A program made the translations under genes and the position numbers. DNA of 7,625 bases from Sphingomonadaceae bacterium. GTDB taxonomy: Bacteria; Pseudomonadota; Alphaproteobacteria; Sphingomonadales; Sphingomonadaceae. The first letter of the stretch is position 1; each line of letters begins with the position of its first letter. Location: positions 4,556 to 12,180 of the forward strand of contig JAEMTM010000052.1 of NCBI GenBank assembly GCA_016462305.1, read 5' to 3'. The notes under the pieces were generated by a model. The model was not told the DNA's origin. It saw nothing but the letters and a program-made list of their open reading frames with translations, and ran no database searches. This document shows, piece after piece, positions 1 to 5,676 of this stretch.

Positions 1-18
1 CTTGAGGCGACGTTTCAT

Positions 19-645
19 ATGAACCACCGCAAACTCGAACCCGGCAGGCTGGTTATCGCCAGCCATAATGCTGGCAAGGTCCGTGAAATCCGTGCCTTGC
101 TTGCGCCTTTTGGGATCGAACCGGTGTCGGCGGGCGAACTTGGCCTGCCTGAACCTGACGAAACCGGCACCAGCTTTGCCGAAAATGCTTTGCTGAAGGC
201 CCATGCGTCGGCGCAAGGTTCCGGCCTTCCCGCGCTGGCCGATGACAGCGGCCTATGCGTTGCCGCCTTGGACGGTGCGCCGGGGGTCACCACCGCCGAC
301 TGGGCGGAAACGCAAATGTTCGAAGGCGGGCCGGGGCGTGACTGGTATATGGCGATGGGCAAGGTTGAGGGCAAGCTGGCCGAACTTGGCCCCGACACCG
401 ACCGGAGCGCCTATTTCGTCTGCACTTTGGCGCTGGCATGGCCCGACGGGCATCAGGAAATTTTCGAAGGCCGTGTGCAGGGCAGCCTGACATGGCCGCC
501 ACGTGGGTTGCTTGGCTTTGGTTATGACCCTGTGTTCGTGCCTGAGGGACGCAGCGAGACCTTTGCCGAACTTGATCCGCAAGAGAAGCACGCCATGAGC
601 CACAGGGCGGACGCATTCCGCAAATTGGTTGCGGCGGTGTTTTGA
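19..645 (+). CDS. rdgB: RdgB/HAM1 family dITP/XTP pyrophosphatase
   Basis: House-cleaning nucleotidase of the ITPase/HAM1 family. The family hydrolyses dITP, ITP and XTP to the monophosphate plus pyrophosphate in the cytoplasm, keeping deaminated purines out of DNA and RNA. The 208-residue product is a little longer than the E. coli enzyme (about 197). Visible family motifs in order: SHNAGKVREI at residues 15-24 (nucleotide binding), FAENALLKA at 53-61, DDSGL at 75-79 with Asp76 matching the catalytic aspartate, GFGYDPVF at 166-173, and SHRADAFRK at 194-202 (base recognition). The ATG at 19 has a GAGG about 11 bases upstream and gives the expected N-terminus. The frame stays open to the window edge, so a slightly earlier start cannot be excluded. 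hemW follows on the same strand after 166 bases, a pairing I recall as common in alphaproteobacteria. Confidence 0.96.
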   Translation: MNHRKLEPGRLVIASHNAGKVREIRALLAPFGIEPVSAGELGLPEPDETGTSFAENALLKAHASAQGSGLPALADDSGLCVAALDGAPGVTTADWAETQMFEGGPGRDWYMAMGKVEGKLAELGPDTDRSAYFVCTLALAWPDGHQEIFEGRVQGSLTWPPRGLLGFGYDPVFVPEGRSETFAELDPQEKHAMSHRADAFRKLVAAVF

Positions 646-665
646 ACGCCCCAGCGCCATCATAC

Positions 666-799
666 ACCATAGCCCTGAGCCGTCAGTGCGATAGCGCTGA
701 CGAAAGTCGAAGGGCGCTTTTCAGTATAGCATCTTGCCAGACGGCGACACGCCCTTCGACGGACGCAGCCGATGCCCGGCTGCTGCTCGGGGCTATGGT
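666..799. repeat. Four-way inverted-repeat element (cruciform or structured leader RNA) between rdgB and hemW
   Basis: This fills most of the only sizeable gene-free stretch. Stem 1 pairs 666-680 with 785-799: 15 pairs, one of them T-G. Stem 2 pairs 681-689 with 694-702: 9 pairs, one G-T, loop GATA. Stem 3 pairs GTCGAAGGGCG at 706-716 perfectly with CGCCCTTCGAC at 750-760. Stem 4 pairs GCAGCCG at 765-771 perfectly with CGGCTGC at 777-783. Linkers at the junction are 0, 3 (AAA), 4 (GGAC) and 1 base. The 33-base loop of stem 3 can form a small hairpin (734-738 with 743-747). In total 42 pairs lie in 134 bases. I see no long open frame with protein character inside and no target-site duplication outside. 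It could be a non-autonomous palindromic repeat of the REP/ERIC kind, a structured RNA transcribed ahead of hemW, or a degenerate terminator; the sequence alone does not decide. The folding is seen directly; the role is unknown. Confidence 0.75.
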
Positions 800-811
800 C
801 TTTGTTGGCTG

Positions 812-1990
812 ATGACGATGACACGACAATTGCAGCCAGCCCTCGCCCTTTACATCCATTGGCCATTTTGCGTTTCCAAATGCCCATATTGTGATTTCAA
901 TAGCCATGTCCGCGACACGGTGGACGATGCGGCTTGGTGTGCGGCATTGCTGACGGATATGGCCTATGAGGCGGGGCGCACGGCGGATCGTAAGCTGACC
1001 TCCATCTTCTTTGGCGGGGGCACGCCGTCGTTGATGCCGCCGTCCACCGTCGCCGCGCTGATTGACGCGGCGGAACGGCATTGGGGTTTTGCGGACAACA
1101 TCGAAATCACTTTGGAGGCCAACCCGTCTTCGGTGGAGGCGGCACGCTTTGCTGACCTCGCAGCAGCAGGCGTCAACCGCGTATCGCTTGGGCTTCAGTC
1201 GCTGGATGATGCCGCTTTGGCATTACTGGGGCGCACGCATTCGGTGGCGGAAAGCCTGGACGCGCTGGCCATTGCGCAGCGTCATTTTGGCCGCGTCAAC
1301 ATCGACCTGATTTATGCGCGCCCCGAACAAACCGCCGACCAGTGGGGGGCGGAGCTGCAACGCGCCCTTTCCTTCGGCACCGATCATATGTCGCTATATC
1401 AGCTTACTATTGAACCCGGCACGCGCTTTGAATCTTTGGTGCGCACGGGCCATTTCATCCCCGCCGATGATGACGATGCCGCGACCTTGTATGAACTGAC
1501 CGGACAGATGACATCTGCCGCAGGCATCCCGGCCTATGAAATCAGCAACCATGCGCGTGCGGCGAGCGAAAGCCGCCATAATTTAAGCTATTGGCGCTAT
1601 GATGACTATATCGGCATTGGCCCCGGCGCACATGGGCGGCGGCTTCACGCCGCAACCCAGCGCCATAAAAAGCCGGAGAATTTCTTGTCCGCGATTGATC
1701 GTAACGCGCACGGCATCAGCAGCGAAGACCATCTCGATGCGGCCACACGCGCCACCGAAGGCTTGCTGATGGGATTGCGGCTGGCGCAAGGGATTGACCT
1801 TGGCCGCCTGTCGCAACGCACGGGCATCGCTGCCGCCGACTTGCTCGACATTGATGCAGTCGACAAAATCGCGCAGCTTGGCCTTATCGTGCGCGACGGA
1901 GATCATGTCACCGTCACACCGCAAGGCATGCCATTGCTCGACGCCATCCTGCCGCAAATAGTAAATATTGAGGCGGATGTCGCAGCCTGA
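812..1990 (+). CDS. hemW: HemW, radical SAM heme chaperone (HemN-like)
   Basis: Radical-SAM protein of the HemW family, often misnamed coproporphyrinogen III oxidase. HemW binds heme and is thought to deliver it to respiratory proteins. The 392-residue product has the iron-sulfur motif CVSKCPYCDF at residues 20-29 (Cys20, Cys24, Cys27). The phenylalanine two positions after the third cysteine is typical of HemW; HemN has a fourth cysteine there. GGGTPS (S-adenosylmethionine binding) follows near residue 69, then HNLSYW and GIGPGAHG, and a C-terminal HemN-like domain. The ATG at 812 is chosen because it gives the normal short lead into the radical-SAM motif; ATG at 818 is nearly as good. The frame is open back to a TTG at 734, but that stretch lies in the inverted-repeat element and resembles no protein. 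No clear Shine-Dalgarno site precedes either ATG. The stop lies 4 bases before the chosen xerC start. Confidence 0.93.
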   Translation: MTMTRQLQPALALYIHWPFCVSKCPYCDFNSHVRDTVDDAAWCAALLTDMAYEAGRTADRKLTSIFFGGGTPSLMPPSTVAALIDAAERHWGFADNIEITLEANPSSVEAARFADLAAAGVNRVSLGLQSLDDAALALLGRTHSVAESLDALAIAQRHFGRVNIDLIYARPEQTADQWGAELQRALSFGTDHMSLYQLTIEPGTRFESLVRTGHFIPADDDDAATLYELTGQMTSAAGIPAYEISNHARAASESRHNLSYWRYDDYIGIGPGAHGRRLHAATQRHKKPENFLSAIDRNAHGISSEDHLDAATRATEGLLMGLRLAQGIDLGRLSQRTGIAAADLLDIDAVDKIAQLGLIVRDGDHVTVTPQGMPLLDAILPQIVNIEADVAA

Positions 1991-1994
1991 TAGC

Positions 1995-2891
1995 ATGAGA
2001 TTCATGCCATCCTTGCTCACCGAATATCTCGCGTTCCTGACCGACAACCGCCGGATGTCTCCGCATAGCGTGCGGGCTTATTACGCGACGGCAGACCGGC
2101 TGGTGGGATTCCTGCAACGCCATTGGGGCGGCGAAGTTACCCGCGTGACGCTGCACAATATTTCATCGGCGGACATGCGCGCATTTTTGGCCGACCGGCG
2201 CGGCGATGGCCTCACTAATCGTTCCACGGCGCGTGAACTGTCCGCAGCGCGGCATTTCTTGCGCTTTGCCTTGGGCGATGATGTTACTTTGCCTGTGATG
2301 AAGGGGCCGCGTGTGCCGCGCAGCCTGCCGCGCCCGGTGAACCCCGATGATGTTCTGGCACTGGCCGATGACGTCGCCGAAAATGCAAAGGATATGTGGA
2401 TCGGCGCACGCGATTGGGCGCTGCTTTTGTTGCTCTATGGCAGCGGCCTGCGCGTGAGCGAAGCGACCGGCCTGATGGGCGACATATTGCCGCTAAGCAG
2501 CACGTTGCGGGTCACAGGCAAGCGCAACAAGACGCGCATCGTGCCCTTGCTGGAAATAGTCCGCACCGCCATTCAAGAATATCTCGCTTTGTGCCCTTAT
2601 ACCGCCGGCGCCGACCAGCCATTGTTTCGCGGCGCACAAGGCGGGCCATTATCGCCCGCATTGGTTCGCCGCGCAGTTCAGGGCGCACGCACGCGATTGG
2701 GCTTGTCCGACCGGACAACGCCGCACGCGCTGCGCCACAGCTTTGCCACGCATTTGCTGGCGGGCGGCGCGGACTTGCGTAGCTTGCAGGAATTATTGGG
2801 CCATGCCAGCCTGTCGTCAACTCAGGTTTATACCGCTGTCGATACCGCTATGCTTTTGGATGAATATCAGAACGCACATCCTCGGGCTTAG
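1995..2891 (+). CDS. xerC: XerC-type tyrosine site-specific recombinase
   Basis: Tyrosine recombinase of the XerC/XerD group, which resolves chromosome dimers at dif during division. Its 298 residues match the family length. An N-terminal SAM-like core-binding domain spans about residues 5-92; the catalytic domain follows. All catalytic residues are visible: Arg153 (GLRVSE), Lys176 (TGKRNK), His244 and Arg247 (HALRH), His270 (LLGHASL) and nucleophile Tyr279 (VYT). The C-terminal AHPRA ending and position beside hemW rather than in a recJ/dsbC context favour XerC over XerD, but that is inference. The start is uncertain: ATG 1995 follows the hemW stop by 4 bases, ATG 1977 overlaps hemW, and ATG 2004 would also give a normal N-terminus. 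None has a strong ribosome binding site. There is no sign of an integrase on a mobile island. The 3' end overlaps the convergent DedA gene by 44 bases. Confidence 0.93.
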   Translation: MRFMPSLLTEYLAFLTDNRRMSPHSVRAYYATADRLVGFLQRHWGGEVTRVTLHNISSADMRAFLADRRGDGLTNRSTARELSAARHFLRFALGDDVTLPVMKGPRVPRSLPRPVNPDDVLALADDVAENAKDMWIGARDWALLLLLYGSGLRVSEATGLMGDILPLSSTLRVTGKRNKTRIVPLLEIVRTAIQEYLALCPYTAGADQPLFRGAQGGPLSPALVRRAVQGARTRLGLSDRTTPHALRHSFATHLLAGGADLRSLQELLGHASLSSTQVYTAVDTAMLLDEYQNAHPRA

Positions 2892-3492
2892 GCAAGGGCT
2901 TAGGCTTCCAGCGGACCAGCCGCCAAACATAGGTCAGGACGATAGCTGCGATCACTAAGGTCGACAATGGCCCAAGCCATTTTTCAACATCGTCAAACTG
3001 CGATCCCAGAAAATAGCCCGCACTTGCCAAGGCCGAGGTCCATCCGGCAGTGCCAATCGTCGAAAATATCATGAACCGCCGGAACGTCATGCCGAACAAG
3101 CCAGCGGGTATCGAAATCAGCGACCGTAATGTGGGCAACATCCGCGCAATCAATACGATGATCGATCCATGCTTGCGAAACAGGCTTTGGCCGCGCTCCA
3201 CCTCATCCCAATCGAGCGTCAACCAACGGCTGTAACGGTCGATGAAGATATGCATCCGTTTTTCGCCAAATTTGACCGCCACCCAATACCATAACCAATT
3301 GCCGAGCATCGCGCCCGCCGTGCCAGCCGCAATGGTGCCAGCAAGGTTCATCGTGCCCCGCGCCGATGATACGCCCGCCACGGTCATGATGACTTCGGAC
3401 GGTATCGGCGGGAATATCGTTTCGAGCAGCATCAGCAACGCGACACCCCAATAATGGCCCCATTCAACCAAGCGAATGATCCAATCTTCCAT
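2848..3492 (-). CDS. DedA family inner-membrane protein
   Basis: Polytopic inner-membrane protein of the DedA family (SNARE-associated/VTT domain). Members are linked to lipid-carrier recycling, membrane potential and resistance to envelope stress; some act as undecaprenyl-phosphate or phospholipid flippases. The 214-residue product has the family hallmarks: Glu24 followed by FPPIPSE at 27-33 in the first re-entrant region, a glycine-rich helix near 52-73, and ARMLPTLRSL at 116-125 (Arg117, Pro120, Arg123) followed by SIPAGLFGM at 127-135. Hydrophobic segments continue near 140-160 and 172-192. The charged, proline-rich tail after residue 193 is likely cytoplasmic. The ATG shares one base with the gshB stop (TAATG), indicating translational coupling as last gene of the rsmI operon. 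A GGGG about 8 bases upstream, inside gshB, may serve as ribosome binding site. The last 44 bases run antisense to the xerC end. The exact substrate cannot be told. Confidence 0.92.
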   Translation of the reverse strand: MEDWIIRLVEWGHYWGVALLMLLETIFPPIPSEVIMTVAGVSSARGTMNLAGTIAAGTAGAMLGNWLWYWVAVKFGEKRMHIFIDRYSRWLTLDWDEVERGQSLFRKHGSIIVLIARMLPTLRSLISIPAGLFGMTFRRFMIFSTIGTAGWTSALASAGYFLGSQFDDVEKWLGPLSTLVIAAIVLTYVWRLVRWKPKPLPKPEDVRSDIHPKA

Positions 3493-4454
3493 TATTTCTG
3501 CCCCGACAATTTATGTTCAATCACGTCAAGAATGCGCGATGGCGTGTCCGTGCCGTTAAAGCGATCAATAGCAACGATTCCCGTGGGCGATGTTACGTTG
3601 ATTTCGGTCAGCCACTGCCCACCGATGACATCAATGCCCACGAATATCAGGCCAAGCTCCTTCAAACGCGGCCCCATAGCCATGCATATTTCAAGCTCGC
3701 GGTTGGTAAGCTGCGTCCACTCCGCGCTGCCGCCAACGGCCAGGTTGGACCGGAACTCACCTTCGCCCGGACGGCGGTTGATCGCGCCCGTCACTTCGCC
3801 GTCAATCATGACGATACGTTTGTCGCCCAGCGCCACATCGGGCAGGAATGGCTGCACCATATGCGGTTCCGGCCATGTGGTGTTGAACACCTCAAACAAG
3901 GCACCCAGATTGCTTCCGTCGGCGTCAATGCGGAAAATGGCTTTGCCACCATTGCCGTGCAGCGGCTTTACCACCACTGCGCCATGTATTTTTTGAAAGT
4001 CGCGCACTTCGTCTGCCGAACGGGTGATGATTGTCGGCGGCATATATTGCCGATAATCGAGCACCATCACTTTTTCGGGCGCGTTGCGGACGCTGGCGGG
4101 GTTGTTGACCACCAAAGTTTCATGCGCGATGCGCTCAAGCAAATGCGTGGCGGTGATGTAGCCGACATGAAAGGGCGGGTCCTGCCGCATCAACACCACG
4201 TCGATGTCAGCGCCTAAATCAATCTTCTGCGGCGCGCCAAAACGGTAATGCGCGCCTTCCACCCGTTGCAGGTCATGCACCGGATGCGCCCAAGCCATCA
4301 GCCGATCATTGGCATCCAGCGTCAATGAACCAACATCATAATGCCAAATATCATAACCGCGCGTTTGCCCTGCCAGCATCAGCGCAAAGCTGGAATCGCC
4401 AATGATGTTGATGCCGTCCATCGGGTCCATCTGGACCGCCATTTTAATTGCCAT
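3492..4454 (-). CDS. gshB: Glutathione synthetase
   Basis: ATP-dependent ligase that joins gamma-glutamylcysteine and glycine, the second step of glutathione synthesis in the cytoplasm. The 320-residue length fits bacterial GshB (E. coli about 315). The N-terminal domain includes AVQMDP at 6-11, INIIGDSSFAL at 15-25 and MRQDPPF at 89-95. NPASVRNAPEK at 118-128 leads into the ATP-grasp fold, with KPLHGNGGKAIF at 163-174 (glycine-rich loop), GDKRIVMIDGE at 210-220, and GLIFVGID plus LTEINVTSPTGI at 268-293 (metal and substrate binding). The ATG at 4454 is chosen because AGGA lies 9 bases upstream and the protein then begins as in relatives. Upstream starts at 4508 and 4502 would overlap yraN; ATG 4442 is a less likely alternative. 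Third gene of the rsmI-yraN-gshB-dedA series. No gshA is visible in the window. Confidence 0.96.
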   Translation of the reverse strand: MAIKMAVQMDPMDGINIIGDSSFALMLAGQTRGYDIWHYDVGSLTLDANDRLMAWAHPVHDLQRVEGAHYRFGAPQKIDLGADIDVVLMRQDPPFHVGYITATHLLERIAHETLVVNNPASVRNAPEKVMVLDYRQYMPPTIITRSADEVRDFQKIHGAVVVKPLHGNGGKAIFRIDADGSNLGALFEVFNTTWPEPHMVQPFLPDVALGDKRIVMIDGEVTGAINRRPGEGEFRSNLAVGGSAEWTQLTNRELEICMAMGPRLKELGLIFVGIDVIGGQWLTEINVTSPTGIVAIDRFNGTDTPSRILDVIEHKLSGQK

Positions 4455-4463
4455 TTCGCGCGT

Positions 4464-4467
4464 TCCT
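4464..4467 (-). promoter_or_regulatory. Ribosome binding site of gshB, overlapping the yraN stop
   Basis: AGGA on the minus strand, 9 bases before the ATG at 4454. The yraN stop codon TAG (4468-4466) shares two bases with it, so a ribosome ending yraN sits on the gshB initiation site. This decides the gshB start and suggests coupled translation. Confidence 0.65.
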
Positions 4468-4816
4468 ATCCGTGCCAGACATTTGGCAAATGGTTGGGCC
4501 ATCGCCATGGCGCAACTAAAATTACATCAATCTGCATATTTTCGCATTCTTTGCCATATTTGGGGAGCAGAATTTCTGCCGCAGCGGCCACACGGCGCAA
4601 CCGACTGGCATCAATCGCCGTAGCAAGGTCAAGGGCTTTTGTCCGTGCCTTTACCTCGACAAAGGCGATGCTTTTGCCGCGCCGTGCGATTAAGTCCACC
4701 TCACCACGCGGGGTTTTCACGCGCACGCCCACAATGCGCCATCCTTTCAGCCGCAGGAACCAAGCGGCGATAGCCTCCCCGCGCCGTCCGCGTTTTTCGG
4801 CGGCAAGGCGGTTCAC
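4466..4816 (-). CDS. YraN family protein (UPF0102), putative endonuclease-fold protein
   Basis: Small YraN/UPF0102 protein of 116 residues, the usual length. The family has a predicted restriction-endonuclease-like core, and its cellular role is not settled. The signature is intact: RRGE at 11-14, a helix ending LKGW at 23-26, PRGEVDLIA at 36-44 (Glu39, Asp41), and FVEVKAR at 52-58 (Glu54, Lys56). Together these give the E-D-ExK arrangement expected of a metal-dependent nuclease site. The start is GTG, overlapping the rsmI stop in a four-base GTGA arrangement; no ATG lies nearby that would keep the RRGE motif, so translation probably depends on coupling to rsmI. In E. coli yraN sits downstream of lpoA; here it lies on the rsmI side of the divergent pair. 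Biochemical activity is inference from the fold only. Confidence 0.9.
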   Translation of the reverse strand: MNRLAAEKRGRRGEAIAAWFLRLKGWRIVGVRVKTPRGEVDLIARRGKSIAFVEVKARTKALDLATAIDASRLRRVAAAAEILLPKYGKECENMQIDVILVAPWRWPNHLPNVWHG

Positions 4817-5643
4817 TTTGCCTTCAACGCCGTAGCGCGCGCATAAACCGCATTGCGCTCTAGGCCAAAGCGCTTGGCAATCGCGCCCGCTGCCTTGGCG
4901 GCTGACATGGTTTCCAGCGCCTCTTGCAACGCCGCATCGACATCCCCCGTCTCGGTCGCCACGTCATCGGCAGGCGGGCCAATGATCAGGACGATTTCGC
5001 CTTTCGGTTCCTGTGCGGCATAGCGCACCGCCAGCTCCGCCGCCGTTCCGGTGACAAGCTCCTCAAACTTCTTGGTCAGTTCGCGGGCCACGGCAACTTC
5101 GCGATCACCATAAGTGTCGGCGATGGCGGCCAGGCTTGCGGCCAGACGCGGACCAGCTTCGTAAAACACCAATGTCGCCCTGACCTGCCCCAGCTCGGTC
5201 AATGTCTCGACCCGCGCTTTGGCTTTATTGGGCAGGAACCCGGCAAACAAGAAACGGTCTGTTGGAAGGCCACAGATCGACAAAGCCGCGGTCACGGCAC
5301 TTGCGCCCGGAATGGTGAACACCGGCACGCCAGCGGCACGTGCGGCGCGGACCAGCTTATATCCGGGGTCGGAGATTAATGGCGTGCCAGCGTCCGACAC
5401 CAAGGCGACAACACCGTCCCGCGCGGCGGCGACCAAGGACTCGCGCTCAATGTCCCCGCTATGGTCGTTATAGCGGCGCATTTTCTTTTTTATGCCAAAA
5501 TGATGTAACAATTTTCCGGTAACGCGGCTGTCCTCAACCGCGACGATTTCTGCGGCTTTCAGAAGGTCGATTGCCCTGTGCGATATATCTGCAAGGTTGC
5601 CGATGGGGGTCGCAACGACATATAAGCCTGATTCGAAAGTCAT
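4813..5643 (-). CDS. rsmI: 16S rRNA (cytidine(1402)-2'-O)-methyltransferase RsmI
   Basis: S-adenosylmethionine-dependent enzyme of the tetrapyrrole-methylase fold. RsmI 2'-O-methylates C1402 in the decoding centre of 16S rRNA, working with RsmH in other bacteria. The product is 276 residues (E. coli about 286). Motifs: YVVATPIGNL at 8-17, VEDSR at 36-40, YNDHS at 58-62, SDAGTPLISDPG at 83-94 (cofactor loop), IPGASAV at 111-117 and LPTDRFLFAGFLP at 126-138. The C-terminal helical part ends in the normal FGLERNAVYARA pattern. ATG 5643 gives the expected N-terminus; an in-frame upstream start at 5715 would extend into the divergent lipoprotein gene and adds no family sequence. The ribosome binding site is weak. 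First gene of a four-gene minus-strand operon. Its promoter must lie within or just before the lipoprotein gene; I could not identify a convincing one. Confidence 0.96.
   Translation of the reverse strand: MTFESGLYVVATPIGNLADISHRAIDLLKAAEIVAVEDSRVTGKLLHHFGIKKKMRRYNDHSGDIERESLVAAARDGVVALVSDAGTPLISDPGYKLVRAARAAGVPVFTIPGASAVTAALSICGLPTDRFLFAGFLPNKAKARVETLTELGQVRATLVFYEAGPRLAASLAAIADTYGDREVAVARELTKKFEELVTGTAAELAVRYAAQEPKGEIVLIIGPPADDVATETGDVDAALQEALETMSAAKAAGAIAKRFGLERNAVYARATALKAK
5597..5626 (+). promoter_or_regulatory. Candidate sigma-70-type promoter for the lipoprotein gene
   Basis: TTGCCG at 5597-5602 and TATAAG at 5621-5626 are separated by 18 bases, matching the -35 and -10 consensus at 4 and 5 of 6 positions. 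Transcription would begin near 5633, giving a leader of roughly 44 bases that contains the AAGGA site. The promoter would lie inside the first codons of the divergent rsmI gene. This is a pattern match only; alphaproteobacterial promoters often deviate from this consensus. Confidence 0.4.
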
Positions 5644-5664
5644 CGGAATATGCAGCTTCTTCCC

Positions 5665-5669
5665 AAGGA
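5665..5669 (+). promoter_or_regulatory. Ribosome binding site deciding the lipoprotein start
   Basis: AAGGA lies 7 bases before the ATG at 5677. The earlier in-frame ATG at 5650 has no comparable site and would add nine residues ahead of the signal peptide, so 5677 is preferred. Confidence 0.65.
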
Positions 5670-5676
5670 ACCCAAA

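Noticed and set aside
1..18. End of an upstream gene such as rph (TGA at 3-5)
   Set aside because: Two bases before the TGA are too few to assign a gene, although rph would be a plausible neighbour of rdgB.
666..799. Integron attC site
   Set aside because: Length and palindromy fit, but the ends do not carry the required GTTRRRY/RYYYAAC core boxes, and the fold has two extra hairpins on opposite sides.
666..799. tRNA or tmRNA-like gene (cloverleaf shape)
   Set aside because: The stem lengths (15, 9, 11, 7), the 33-base loop and the absence of a TTC-type T-loop or CCA-like end do not fit a tRNA.
734..811. N-terminal extension of HemW from the TTG at 734
   Set aside because: The extra residues resemble no HemW N-terminus, and the stretch is part of the inverted-repeat element.
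1995..2891. Phage or island integrase
   Set aside because: The protein is a standard-length Xer recombinase beside housekeeping genes, with no tRNA, attachment repeats or cargo nearby.
3454..4217. Long plus-strand open frames opposite gshB (3454-3996 and 3513-4217)
   Set aside because: They lie antisense to a gene with full family motifs, have no recognisable domains and are typical of GC-rich shadow frames.
4455..4508. Earlier gshB starts at 4508 or 4502
   Set aside because: They overlap yraN and add residues not typical of the family, whereas ATG 4454 has an AGGA site.
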